From Anaerolineae bacterium (GTDB lineage Bacteria > Chloroflexota > Anaerolineae > 4572-78 > J111): a stretch of 64,000 nt of DNA. Made by a program: the position numbers and the translations under genes. The notes under the pieces were generated by a model that saw only the letters and a list, made by a program, of their open reading frames with translations, ran no database searches and was not told where the DNA came from. The DNA is taken from positions 31,312-95,311 of the forward strand of contig JAHDWA010000043.1 in assembly GCA_023382535.1 (NCBI GenBank), read 5' to 3'. The number at the start of each line of letters is the position of its first letter. The stretch's first letter is position 1. This document shows, one piece after another, positions 24,310-32,512 of the stretch.

Positions 24310-24867
24310 ATGAGCCGCCTTAGTTCACCCCTGACAACCGAACACGCCCTGCTCGGCTTTCTACGCCAGCAGCCCATGCACGGCTATGAAATTCACCAGC
24401 GCCTGGCCGAACCCGAGGGGCTGGGGGCCGTCTGGCGGCTGAAACAGAGCCAACTGTATGCGCTGCTGGCCAAATTGGAGGAAGAGGGCTATCTGACTAC
24501 CACCGTGGAGTTGCAGGATACGCGCCCGCCGCGCAAAATCTTTCAGCTTAGCGAGGCGGGCCTGGCCGCTTTTCTGGCCTGGGTGGAAAGCCCGGTCCCG
24601 CACGGGCGCACGCTCCGCCTGGATTTTCTGGCCAAGCTCTATTTTGCGCAGCGGGAAGGGCCGGAGGTCGCGCTGCGCCTGATCGAAACACAGCGCGACG
24701 TATGCCGGAGCTGGCTTACCGCCCAGCAGCAAGCGGTCAAAGCTTTACCCGGCGCTCGGCCCTACGAGTGGCTGGTGCATGAATTTCGCGTTGGCCAGAT
24801 CGAGGCCATGCTGGCCTGGCTCGATACCTGCCAGGAAGTGTTGTCGGTCCCTGTGGCCCAACCCTAA
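24310..24867 (+). CDS. PadR-family transcriptional regulator
   Basis: 185 residues. The N-terminal winged helix (ALLGFLRQQPMHGYEIHQRL, WRLKQSQLYALLAKLEEEGY, then the R-K-x-F-x-L-x-E-x-G wing) is the PadR signature. The C-terminal about 95 residues are helical and give dimerisation. The gene lies between the LysM-ModA gene and the permease on the same strand, 26 bases before the permease start, and has its own consensus promoter and operator-like dyad. It probably represses itself and the permease; the ligand is not known. A ModE-type molybdate-binding domain is absent. Confidence 0.9.
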   Translation: MSRLSSPLTTEHALLGFLRQQPMHGYEIHQRLAEPEGLGAVWRLKQSQLYALLAKLEEEGYLTTTVELQDTRPPRKIFQLSEAGLAAFLAWVESPVPHGRTLRLDFLAKLYFAQREGPEVALRLIETQRDVCRSWLTAQQQAVKALPGARPYEWLVHEFRVGQIEAMLAWLDTCQEVLSVPVAQP

Positions 24868-24893
24868 ATTTATTCTGCTCAAACGAGGTCAAA

Positions 24894-25754
24894 ATGGCTC
24901 AATCTGCTCTGCCCTGGCCCCAGCGCAACCGCTCGACTGCTCCGGCTGCCCGCTCCATGCCCGAACCCTGGTGGCTGTTAAGCCTGCCCCTGCTCCTTTT
25001 TTTGGCTTTGCCGATATTGGCCATGTTTCTGCGGACTCCCCCGGCCAATCTGCTGGCCAATCTCAGCAATCCCCAGGTGTTCCAGGCCATCAGCTTGAGC
25101 TTCATGACCACCCTGGTGACACTTGGTGTTACTTTGGTCTTCGGCACGCCGGTCGCCTATCTGCTGGCCCGGCGCGACTTTCCTTTTCGCCGCGCCGTGG
25201 ACACGCTGCTCGACCTGCCGACGGTGCTGCCGCCGTCTGTCGCCGGGGTCGCTCTGCTCATGGCCTTTGGGCGGCGCGGGTTGGTGGGCGACTGGCTGGA
25301 GGACTGGGGCATCCATCTCGCCTTCACCCAAACCGCCGTGATTCTGGCGCAGACGTTTGTCGCGGCCCCCTTTTATGTCAAAGCAGCCACTCTGGGCTTT
25401 GCCGGCGTAGATAAGGATCTGGAGCAAGCGGCGGCGCTCGACGGCGCTCACAGCCGACAGGTGTTTCGTTTTATCACCCTGCCCCTGTCCTGGACGGCTC
25501 TGCTCAGCGGCGCAGTGATGACCTGGGCCCGCGCCCTGGGCGAGTTCGGCGCGACCATCATTTTTGCCGGCAACTATCCGGGTCGCACCCAAACCATGCC
25601 CCTGGCGATTTACATTGGCTTTGAACTCAACCTCGACGTGGCCCTGACCCTGGCGGTCATCCTGGTCGGCTGCTCATTTGCCGTGCTGATGGTGGTCAAG
25701 GGATTACTTCAGCGTGACCATGAGATCAACGGCAGCTCATACACTTCGGTGTAA
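24894..25754 (+). CDS. ModB-type molybdate ABC transporter permease
   Basis: 286 residues with an N-terminal 20-30 residue polar extension and about six membrane helices. The permease (EAA) loop reads EQAAALDGAHSRQVFRFITL, where the ATPase would dock. LGEFGATIIFAGNYPGRTQT is characteristic of molybdate/sulfate permeases (ModB/CysT family). It would form a dimer with an ATPase supplied from elsewhere, as no modC lies nearby. The start is ATG 24894. A rho-independent terminator follows at 25846. Confidence 0.9.
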   Translation: MAQSALPWPQRNRSTAPAARSMPEPWWLLSLPLLLFLALPILAMFLRTPPANLLANLSNPQVFQAISLSFMTTLVTLGVTLVFGTPVAYLLARRDFPFRRAVDTLLDLPTVLPPSVAGVALLMAFGRRGLVGDWLEDWGIHLAFTQTAVILAQTFVAAPFYVKAATLGFAGVDKDLEQAAALDGAHSRQVFRFITLPLSWTALLSGAVMTWARALGEFGATIIFAGNYPGRTQTMPLAIYIGFELNLDVALTLAVILVGCSFAVLMVVKGLLQRDHEINGSSYTSV

Positions 25755-25770
25755 ATAAAACAACAATCCA

Positions 25771-25808
25771 GACCGCCGACCGCCGTCTGCCGTCAGCGGT
25801 CGGCGGTC
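25771..25808. repeat. GACCGCCGACCGC hairpin repeat
   Basis: Perfect 13-bp arms (25771-25783 and 25796-25808). The same vocabulary recurs at 32991-33073 and inside the coding region at 56824-56856. Confidence 0.85.
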
Positions 25809-25845
25809 GAAAATAACAACCTCCCTATTCCAAAAGGATTTTCCC

Positions 25846-25880
25846 AATGGCGAGTATCACTCATGAAACTCGCCATTTTT
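25846..25880 (+). terminator. Rho-independent terminator after the permease gene
   Basis: Ten-bp stem AATGGCGAGT / ACTCGCCATT followed by TTT-A-TTT. Confidence 0.85.
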
Positions 25881-25926
25881 ATTTCTTCCGGTATAATTCG
25901 GACGGGAATGTTAAAGGAGATTATTG

Positions 25927-26847
25927 GTGCTTCGCAAACAATTAAGTGTATGGAGGCGAGCGGCGCTTGTATTGCACTTGTTGCCGCTGCTGGCCTGTGC
26001 TTTGGTCAAGCAAACCCCTCAGCCGGCCCCCACCTTCGAACAACTGGCCTTTGAGGTCCAAACTGCCACGCCAACCCTCACCCCGGTCCTGGGCTTGGCC
26101 GGCGCACCCACCAATACCCCTGACCCTAATGCTACCCCAACCCTCACCTCGACCTTGACCCTCACCACCACCCTGACTCCCACCGGCACTCAAGAAGCCG
26201 CCGCGCCTGCCGCTCCGCCAACCTCACCCCCTGAGCCGGATGTGGCGGCAGTCCAGGCAGCTCCGCCCGATACGCCCACTCCGGCCCCGCCCGCCCCCAC
26301 CGCTGTGCCTATCCAGGGAGGAGCCTGGGATTTTGAAGACGGTTTCAGCGAGTGGGGCAATCCTTACGGCGACCGCTGCCCCGGTTCCGGCCTGGCCAAC
26401 GGCTGGAATGCCTTTACCACCCGCGACCAATTCGGTTCCTCCTGCTTTAATCAAACCGTCTGGCAGGGGAATGTTAACAGCGGCGAGAGCGCCCAGGAGA
26501 TTACCTTTGCCTATGTCGGCGTCCAGGCCGGCATCTTCAAGTCCGTGCCGACCACGCCGGGCCATCGCTACAGCGTCACGGCGTTTATGAAACGAGAGTT
26601 CAGCCCGGCCAAGTTGGAGCTAACCCTGGGCCTGGACCCTGGCGGCGGGACCGACTGGCAAGCACCGGGCGTCCAGTGGTTTCCCTGGGATGAGGACAAG
26701 GACGACGCCTGGGCCAAAACTGAAGAAACCGTCACCGCTGCCGGCGAGAGCATGACCATTTTTATCAAAGGATCCCATCCCTACCCGGAGCCGGGGGGAA
26801 CATTACGCCTGGATTCAATTAGCATCACCGATCTGGGCCAGGAGTAA
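25927..26847 (+). CDS. Lipoprotein with Thr/Pro linker and beta-sandwich-like domain (paralogue 1)
   Basis: 306 residues. GTG 25927 is preferred over the adjacent TTG 25924 because AAAGGAG is 8 bases upstream. The signal peptide ends in a lipobox (LLPLLAC). Residues about 40-135 are a Thr/Pro/Ala-rich linker. The C-terminal domain (about 140-306) starts GGAWDFEDGFSEWGNPYGDR and contains WFPWDEDKDD and ESMTIFIKGSHP; it looks like a jelly-roll carbohydrate-binding-like domain, by pattern only. Surface-exposed lipoprotein on a long stalk is the likely role. The next gene encodes a clear paralogue. Confidence 0.75.
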   Translation: MLRKQLSVWRRAALVLHLLPLLACALVKQTPQPAPTFEQLAFEVQTATPTLTPVLGLAGAPTNTPDPNATPTLTSTLTLTTTLTPTGTQEAAAPAAPPTSPPEPDVAAVQAAPPDTPTPAPPAPTAVPIQGGAWDFEDGFSEWGNPYGDRCPGSGLANGWNAFTTRDQFGSSCFNQTVWQGNVNSGESAQEITFAYVGVQAGIFKSVPTTPGHRYSVTAFMKREFSPAKLELTLGLDPGGGTDWQAPGVQWFPWDEDKDDAWAKTEETVTAAGESMTIFIKGSHPYPEPGGTLRLDSISITDLGQE

Positions 26848-26852
26848 GTTAG

Positions 26853-27866
26853 ATGAATGATAACAAAATAGTAACTCTTACAAATTTCCCCCTTGCCATC
26901 CGCTATCTCTTCACCCCTATCTTCTATCTTCTATCTTCTACCCTCCATCCTCTAGCTGCCTTCCTGCTCCTTGCCCTCTTCCCCTCCCTCGCCTGTGTCA
27001 TCGGCGGCTCAGGGGGGACAGCTATTCCGGTTGGGCGGCCGGCCAGTTTCGAAGTCCAAACCGCTACCCCAACAATCAACCCGCAATTGGCGGCTCCTAC
27101 CCTTGAACCGGCCCAAGCGGAGCCACAGGTGGTTTTGCCGCTCGGCAGCGCCCCCACCGATACCCCCGACCCCAATGCCACGGCCACTTCGCTGCTGATC
27201 CCCGTGGCTACGCCCACACTCACGCCCGTCATCACCCCAACCATAGAACTCACCCCAACGGTTGCCGCAACCCAGGAGGTAGTGGCTGCCGCGCCCCCGC
27301 CCAAACCGGTGGTCGAACCGGACCCGCCATTGCAGGGCGGTGATTGGGATTTTGAAACTGATTTTATCCCCTGGCCCAACCCCTACGGTGAACCCTGTCC
27401 GGGGGCGCGGGTGGCTTCCGGCTGGACGGCTTTTGTGGAGGACGGACCGTATGGCTCATCCTGCATGAACGAAAACCTCTACCAACCCAACGTCTTCTCG
27501 GGCCTCAAATCCCAGGAGATGACCTTTGATTTTATCGCCGCCAATTCTGGAGTGTTGCGGACCATTCCCACCAAAGTGGGCCATCGTTACACTATTGTGG
27601 CTCATGCCAAGCATGATCGCAGCCTTGCGCCCGTGCAGATGGCCCTGGGTGTTGATTTTACCGGCGGCGGCGATTGGACGGCTTCGACGGTGCAGTGGTT
27701 TGCCTGGGACAACCCCGCCGAGGATACCTGGAACCCGACAGAAGAGACAGTGACAGCCACCGGCGAAAGCATGACGATCTTTATCAAAGGCTTTCATCCT
27801 ATGGCCGACCAGGGCGGCAAAACGGTTATTGATACCGTCAGCGTCACAGACCTGGGGCCGGAGTAA
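26853..27866 (+). CDS. Lipoprotein with Thr/Pro linker and beta-sandwich-like domain (paralogue 2)
   Basis: 337 residues, ATG 26853, five bases after the previous stop, whose GGAG can serve as ribosome site. The C-terminal domain matches paralogue 1 motif for motif (GGDWDFETDFIPWPNPYGEP, WFAWDNPAEDTW, ESMTIFIKGFHP, and the ending VTDLGPE against ITDLGQE). The linker shares FEVQTATPT and TPDPNAT. The leader is odd: residues 18-34 (YLFTPIFYLLSSTLHPL) are encoded by TCTATCTTCTATCTTC words, ahead of AAFLLLALFPSLAC, which is lipobox-like. The signal peptide thus appears to be partly made from the repeat. Tandem duplication is evident; function unknown. Confidence 0.75.
   Translation: MNDNKIVTLTNFPLAIRYLFTPIFYLLSSTLHPLAAFLLLALFPSLACVIGGSGGTAIPVGRPASFEVQTATPTINPQLAAPTLEPAQAEPQVVLPLGSAPTDTPDPNATATSLLIPVATPTLTPVITPTIELTPTVAATQEVVAAAPPPKPVVEPDPPLQGGDWDFETDFIPWPNPYGEPCPGARVASGWTAFVEDGPYGSSCMNENLYQPNVFSGLKSQEMTFDFIAANSGVLRTIPTKVGHRYTIVAHAKHDRSLAPVQMALGVDFTGGGDWTASTVQWFAWDNPAEDTWNPTEETVTATGESMTIFIKGFHPMADQGGKTVIDTVSVTDLGPE
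26905..26955. repeat. TCTATCTTCTATCTTC words forming part of a signal peptide
   Basis: CTATCTTC units in the 5' coding region of lipoprotein 2. The same words with their complement occur in non-coding DNA at 28131-28206. Confidence 0.7.
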
Positions 27867-27961
27867 ATCCAACAAAATTTGACCACCAAGACTGGTAATG
27901 GCAGCGGCGACCCTTGCGCTCGCCCCCGAGCCGTCAGGACCTGCATAAAACGAGGCAAAAT

Positions 27962-27994
27962 AAAAGACCCGGTGTGCCCTCACCGAGTCTTTTT
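27962..27994 (+). terminator. Rho-independent terminator after the lipoprotein pair
   Basis: AAAAGACCCGGTG / CACCGAGTCTTTTT stem with a 6-base loop and T-run. Confidence 0.85.
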
Positions 27995-28080
27995 AAAAAG
28001 GAGGAGAAGAGGTTGCTTTTGGGTTAGTTGTAAATAACTTAACCCGTTGTGACTGTAGTGTACCCATTTTTTACCCCCTT

Positions 28081-28124
28081 CACTTGACGTGAACTCTACT
28101 GCAACTCTACGTTAACCCCACCGA
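28081..28124. promoter_or_regulatory. Direct-repeat array with exact 11-bp period
   Basis: Units start at 28081 (CACTTGA), 28092 (AACTCTA), 28103 (AACTCTA) and 28114 (AACCCCA). The two central copies are identical over 8 bases. A MerR-type operator is the main alternative. It lies about 90 bases upstream of the -35 of the GNAT/threonine dehydratase operon. Confidence 0.5.
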
Positions 28125-28130
28125 GAAGAG

Positions 28131-28206
28131 GGAGGATAGTAAATGGTAGATAGAAGATAGTAGTTTATCTTCTATCCTCTATCTTCTATTCTCGATCTAC
28201 TATCTT
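28131..28206. repeat. GATAGAAGATA / TATCTTCTATC word hairpin
   Basis: Perfect 11-bp arms at 28149-28159 and 28166-28176, flanked by more copies of the same words. Confidence 0.8.
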
Positions 28207-28214
28207 CCCCACTT

Positions 28215-28243
28215 TTGTCAACGCTCTCACATCAGAGTATACT
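28215..28243 (+). promoter_or_regulatory. Sigma-70 promoter of the GNAT/threonine dehydratase operon
   Basis: TTGTCA at 28215, 17-base spacer, TATACT at 28238; the start codon is 44 bases further. Confidence 0.65.
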
Positions 28244-28286
28244 GGCAAATTGTTGTTTATTGCCGTTGAATAGGAGTTTTGTCAGG

Positions 28287-28958
28287 ATGATCGAGTTTCG
28301 TTATTTGCAGCGAGCCGATGCTGAAGCCGCCGCAGATATTCACATCGAGGGGCAGCCGGGGACAACCCTGACCTTGCTGGGGCGCCGATTTTTGGTTGAG
28401 TTCTACCGGGCTGTTTATACTTCCAAATGGAGTGAGGGTGTCGGCGCGTTTGATGACGGCCGGCTGGTGGCCCAGGCGGCGATTGCAATATCGAGTGCTA
28501 AATTTTTCTCGGAATTCAAAACACGTTATTTGTGGCGGGTGGCTGGCCCGGTCGCTCTGTCAATTTTACGCCACCCTAAAATTTTGACCTATACGGTCCA
28601 GGGCTGGGGCTACGCCGAGCAAACCCACAGCCCCGACGGGGAGTGTGATGTTGTTTTTTTGGGGGTGAAGCGGGACTATATGCGCCATGGGGTCGGGCCA
28701 GAATTGGTGCGCTATATGTTTGGTTGGGGGGGCCTTATTGGCCTGAAGTCGGCCAATTTTATGATTGAAAAGCGCAACCGCCCCATGCGCTGGATGATTG
28801 GCCAGCTCCATGGCCTGTACGTTGCCCATGAATTTGAAGCTTATGGCCGCGAAATGCTTTTCTACAAAATCCCCATTCCCCTCAACCTGACCGATGCCAA
28901 AATGCCGCTGGGAGAATCCCATACGGTTGCTTATATTTCTGCCAATGGAAAGGGCTAA
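28287..28958 (+). CDS. GNAT-family N-acetyltransferase-like protein
   Basis: 223 residues from ATG 28287, which has TAGGAG upstream and lies downstream of the promoter; the in-frame ATG 28215 overlaps the -35 and is rejected. MIEFRYLQRADAEAAADIHI is the usual GNAT opening, and DVVFLGVKRDYMRHGVGPEL carries the acetyl-CoA loop (R-H-G-V-G). Acceptor unknown. The stop is 4 bases before the threonine dehydratase start, so the two are translationally linked. Confidence 0.8.
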   Translation: MIEFRYLQRADAEAAADIHIEGQPGTTLTLLGRRFLVEFYRAVYTSKWSEGVGAFDDGRLVAQAAIAISSAKFFSEFKTRYLWRVAGPVALSILRHPKILTYTVQGWGYAEQTHSPDGECDVVFLGVKRDYMRHGVGPELVRYMFGWGGLIGLKSANFMIEKRNRPMRWMIGQLHGLYVAHEFEAYGREMLFYKIPIPLNLTDAKMPLGESHTVAYISANGKG

Positions 28959-28962
28959 CAGG

Positions 28963-29943
28963 ATGAACCCGGCCATTTCTTTTGCCGATGTCCAATCTGC
29001 CGCCCAGGCCATCAAGGGCGTGGCCAACCGTACTCCGGTACTCACCTCGCGGACCGTCAACGAATTGACCGGCTACCAGGTTTACTTTAAGTGTGAAAAT
29101 TTGCAGCGGATGGGCGCTTTCAAATTTCGAGGGGCCTACAACGCGCTCTCGCGGTTGAGCCAGGCAGAAAAAGCCAGGGGAGTGGTGACTCACTCCTCCG
29201 GCAATCACGCTCAAGGAGTTGCCCTGGCGGCCAAGTTATTGGGTATTTCTGCCGTCATTGTCATGCCCACCGACGCCCCGACCAGCAAATTAGCCGCCAC
29301 GCGCGGCTACGGTGCTGAAATCGTACTTTATGACCGCCTGACCCAAGAGCGGGCGGAGATTTCGGCCCAGGTGGCCCGCGAGCGCGGCCTGACCTTTGTC
29401 CACCCTTACGATAACCCGCACGTTATGGCCGGGCAAGGTACGGCGGCGCTGGAACTGCTCGAGGATGTGCCGGATCTGGATGTATTGGTAACGCCGGTGG
29501 GCGGCGGTGGACTGCTCAGCGGCTGCGCTACGGCGGCGAAAGCGCTTATCCCCACCATTCGCATTTTTGGGGTAGAAACTGCTGCTTCGAATGATTGGTG
29601 GCAGTCGTTTCAGCGCAATGAGCGTGTCAAAATCTCCCCGCCCGATACCATCGCCGATGGCATGCGTACCCAGCAGCCCGGCGAACTGACCTTTCCCATC
29701 GTCCGGGAGAAAGTCGCCGAGATTTTGCTGGTCAGCGAAACTGAGGTAATTGAGGCGATGCAATTCTTGTTACTACGGCTGAAAATTTTGGCCGAACCAA
29801 CCGGAGCGGTCGCCCCGGCGGCGGTCTTTCAGAAACGGGTGGGGCCGTCGGGTGGCAAAGTAGGGGTTATTATTTCTGGGGGCAATGTAGACGCGTCTTT
29901 ACTGGCTCAACTGCTCACTGGGGCGTGGCCGCAAAGTGAGTGA
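28963..29943 (+). CDS. Threonine/serine dehydratase (PLP-dependent)
   Basis: 326 residues from ATG 28963. The PLP lysine lies in GAFKFRGAYNALS (S/T-F-K-x-R-G type). The substrate loop is HSSGNHAQGVALAAKLLG and the phosphate-binding glycine loop is VGGGGLLSG. No ACT regulatory domain follows, so this is the short, catabolic-type or racemase-like branch rather than the allosteric IlvA. The reaction is L-threonine to 2-oxobutyrate plus ammonia (or serine to pyruvate); serine racemase activity is the alternative in this branch. Co-transcribed with the preceding GNAT gene. Confidence 0.9.
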   Translation: MNPAISFADVQSAAQAIKGVANRTPVLTSRTVNELTGYQVYFKCENLQRMGAFKFRGAYNALSRLSQAEKARGVVTHSSGNHAQGVALAAKLLGISAVIVMPTDAPTSKLAATRGYGAEIVLYDRLTQERAEISAQVARERGLTFVHPYDNPHVMAGQGTAALELLEDVPDLDVLVTPVGGGGLLSGCATAAKALIPTIRIFGVETAASNDWWQSFQRNERVKISPPDTIADGMRTQQPGELTFPIVREKVAEILLVSETEVIEAMQFLLLRLKILAEPTGAVAPAAVFQKRVGPSGGKVGVIISGGNVDASLLAQLLTGAWPQSE

Positions 29944-29983
29944 TGGACTCCCGAACCATCACTTACAATTTAACCACTACCGT

Positions 29984-30520
29984 TCAGCGGCTCTTCAGGG
30001 CAAAGTTAACGCCCAGCATGCCCAGTTTTTCAAACATTGCATCCACATTATAGCCGGTCTTGGGACTGGTCTCAATAAACTCGTAATTATTTTCCCTGGC
30101 CCAGCGCGCGATTTTGCCTACCGGCACGCGGTGCGCCAGGTCCACCTTATTAGCCACAACCAGCACCGGAATACCATAGGCTTTGCTGCGGCATTCGCTG
30201 ACCCAATCGGGCAGGTGCTTAATTGTCTCCGGATTGTTGACATCAAAAACCAGGGCCATCGCATGCGACCCCAGATAAAAGCTCTCCCGTACCACCGACC
30301 ACTGCGGCTGTCCGGCCAGGTCCCAGGTATGAATTTTAACCGGCCCCAGCCCCGGCACTTTGGTCAGCTTGGTATGGGTATCCATGCCGAGGGTCATGTT
30401 ATGCTGTTCGACAAAATCGTTAAAAACATAGCGGCGTAACAGGCAGCTTTTTCCAACCGTCCCGTCACCTGCCAGAATAACCTTGACATGAAAGAGCGCT
30501 ACCGCCAATTTATCAACCAC
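29984..30520 (-). CDS. Ras/Rab-like small GTPase
   Basis: 178 residues from GTG 30520 (GGAG 8 bases upstream). All G motifs are readable: G1 GDGTVGKSC (17-24), G2 Thr in the NMTLGMDT region, G3 DLAGQ, G4 NKVD, G5 ETSPK. RESFYLGSHAMALVFDVNN is the Ras-like switch II/beta4 stretch. There is no C-terminal CAAX or prenylation Cys. A stand-alone bacterial Ras-like GTPase of unknown cellular role; such proteins often work with Roadblock/longin partners, none of which I can identify here. Confidence 0.9.
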   Translation of the reverse strand: MVDKLAVALFHVKVILAGDGTVGKSCLLRRYVFNDFVEQHNMTLGMDTHTKLTKVPGLGPVKIHTWDLAGQPQWSVVRESFYLGSHAMALVFDVNNPETIKHLPDWVSECRSKAYGIPVLVVANKVDLAHRVPVGKIARWARENNYEFIETSPKTGYNVDAMFEKLGMLGVNFALKSR

Positions 30521-30739
30521 CTTAATTTCTCCATCTTTTACCTTCGTTTTAACGAAGTCTACCCTCTCATCTTACTCAATCTCTAACGAATTTCATATAG
30601 CATTTTAGACCCAGTTAATGGAGGTGAACTGGAAGATAGAGGGATAGAGATTTCCTTCCAGCCTTCGAGCCGATGGCGTCGCCCGCAGAGGCCAAGTCTC
30701 CTCTGGTTGGGCAACCTGCCCATTCCTCCTGGTTCAAGG

Positions 30740-30768
30740 TTGACTCAAAATTAACCTTATGGTAAATT
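30740..30768 (+). promoter_or_regulatory. Promoter of the C39-like gene with overlapping dyad
   Basis: TTGACT (30740), 17-base spacer, TAAATT (30763). The dyad AAGGTT-N11-AACCTT overlaps the -35 and spacer and may be an operator. GTG 30805 follows 36 bases after the -10. Confidence 0.5.
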
Positions 30769-30804
30769 TGAGATTATGTAACGTTGGCTCCGGGGTAACG
30801 AACC

Positions 30805-31743
30805 GTGTTAAAATTAACAGCCCACCAATGGAGATATTTTTTACTGGCGGTCATTGTCGTTGACATGCTCATTGCCGGAGGGGTTTCTTATGTGCTAACC
30901 GGGGCGGACTCCCTGGCGGCAACGGATGCTTTGCCAACCCCGCCCATAGTGGCTGTTACGGTAATAGTTAGCCCGACTCCCTGGCCTGGCCCCGGCCCGC
31001 GACCCACCCCCACTGCCACCCTTCCCCCGACCCCTTTGCCGACCAATGCCCTGGCCGTCAGCGGTTTTCCGGTGGGCTTTACCCCCACCCCCCGCCCGAC
31101 GCGTGAACCGGTTTACATTACCCTGCCGCAAATCTTTTTTGGCGGCATTGGGTCGGTGGGCGCGCCGGTAATTAACCAAATTTATTATCCCGAACCCTTT
31201 TTTCCACCCGGCACTAATAACGCCTGCGGCCCGGTAGCCCTTTACGCTGCTTTCAAGGGATTGGGCTATGATGTGGACTACGGCCGCCTGCGTGATATCG
31301 CCGTCGGCAACGGCTTTGACGCTGAAGGTATTTCCAAGTGGGGGTTAATCAACACGGCGACCACTCTCAACGACGAAATAGGCCGCCCTTTAACCATTAA
31401 GCAGGGCGACAACTACCGCACCGCCGATTTAATCAGGGAATTACGGCAGAAAGCGGTCATAGTGATTTTGGTGCGCGTCAAGAAAGAGGCGGGCCAGTTC
31501 CTGATGACCGATGATTACGCCAGCTCTTTTGGTCACTTTTTGTTGGTTGACCGGATTAATACCCGCACCAAAACGGTGCAAATGGCCGGCTCCACCCTGG
31601 GCATGGACAAGGTTCCCCTGGCCGATTTTGTCCGGGCCTGGTCTGGTCAAGCGGAACCCGCCCCGATTCCGGGTGGCTGGAGCGCCTTTCTCAAGAACGA
31701 ACCGGCCGATAACTGGGCGCTGATTATCAAACGAGCCAGATGA
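30805..31743 (+). CDS. Membrane-anchored C39-like cysteine peptidase
   Basis: 312 residues from GTG 30805. The N-terminal anchor helix is about 10-32 (YFLLAVIVVDMLIAGGVSYV), then a Thr/Pro-rich linker (about 45-100), then a papain-like fold of the peptidase C39-like type: catalytic Cys in TNNACGPVALYAAF (near 140), His in SSFGHFLLVDRI (near 243) and an Asp three residues later. Predicted to sit outside the membrane on a flexible stalk. The substrate could be a peptide or cell-wall amide. No bacteriocin exporter domains are attached. Confidence 0.8.
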   Translation: MLKLTAHQWRYFLLAVIVVDMLIAGGVSYVLTGADSLAATDALPTPPIVAVTVIVSPTPWPGPGPRPTPTATLPPTPLPTNALAVSGFPVGFTPTPRPTREPVYITLPQIFFGGIGSVGAPVINQIYYPEPFFPPGTNNACGPVALYAAFKGLGYDVDYGRLRDIAVGNGFDAEGISKWGLINTATTLNDEIGRPLTIKQGDNYRTADLIRELRQKAVIVILVRVKKEAGQFLMTDDYASSFGHFLLVDRINTRTKTVQMAGSTLGMDKVPLADFVRAWSGQAEPAPIPGGWSAFLKNEPADNWALIIKRAR

Positions 31744-31918
31744 TGGTCTAAAATCCTCGCTAACCAGTTTATCCAATCAAAAAAGAAATTGCGAGTAAGA
31801 AACCGTTAGTATTTCTTTCTTATTTCTTATTTTCTGGTTTCCATGCTACACTAACACCCGCGTAAAATCCTCCTGCAAATAAGAAGGAATTCTTTCCCTG
31901 ACTGAACCAACTTCCTCC

Positions 31919-32512
31919 GTGGAGTCGCTGCCAATCAAATCTCCAGCAAGCCAAAGGCCAAGGAGTCAACATATTCTGGCTCGGACGGTGTCGCTTTTAT
32001 TCGCGCTGGGCATTACGGTTGGTATCGTTATTTTTGCCTCACAATTTGATATTGAGCAGTTGCGGCGGTACGGCTATCCGGGCGTGTTTTTTGCCAGCTT
32101 ACTCGCCAATGCGACCATTGCTTTGCCTGTGCCGGGTGTAGCCGTAACGATCGGCACAGCGCTTGCCCTGCCCCACGAGTGGTGGCTCGTCGCGCTCGTT
32201 GGGGCGATAGGCGAAGCCCTGGGTGAGTCAACAGCCTATTTAGCCGGCTATGGTGGCAGCGGCGTCATCGAAAAACGGCACATATATGACCGCCTGCACA
32301 ATTGGATGGAGCGGCATGGGATGGCAACGGTTTTTGTTCTTTCAGTTGTTCCTAACCCGTTGATTGATTTAGCCGGACTTGCTGCCGGCGCGTCTAAATA
32401 TCCCTATTATAAGTTTATCCTGGCCTGCTGGCTCGGAAAGAGCATCAAAACCCTGCTTATCTGTTGGGCTGCTATCCACTCGGCCACCTGGCTGCTCCGC
32501 TTCCTGGTTTAA
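31919..32512 (+). CDS. VTT/DedA-like (SNARE-associated) membrane protein
   Basis: 197 residues from GTG 31919. GTG lacks a clear ribosome site. A CTG at 31898, 9 bases after AAGAAGGA, would add seven residues and may be the true start. The VTT domain features are YGYPGVFFASLLANATIALPVPG and a helix pair ending VVPNPLIDLAGLAAGASKYP, where DedA proteins have F-x-R-x-x-P-x-x-x-N. The typical Arg is replaced here (SVVPNP). Family roles include lipid scrambling or undecaprenyl-phosphate recycling; the specific role is unknown. Confidence 0.82.
   Translation: MESLPIKSPASQRPRSQHILARTVSLLFALGITVGIVIFASQFDIEQLRRYGYPGVFFASLLANATIALPVPGVAVTIGTALALPHEWWLVALVGAIGEALGESTAYLAGYGGSGVIEKRHIYDRLHNWMERHGMATVFVLSVVPNPLIDLAGLAAGASKYPYYKFILACWLGKSIKTLLICWAAIHSATWLLRFLV

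Noticed and set aside
27867..28000. Small structured RNA before the terminator
   Set aside because: A GGCGACCCTTGCGCTCGCC hairpin is present, but I could not match it to a known RNA class; only the terminator is reported.
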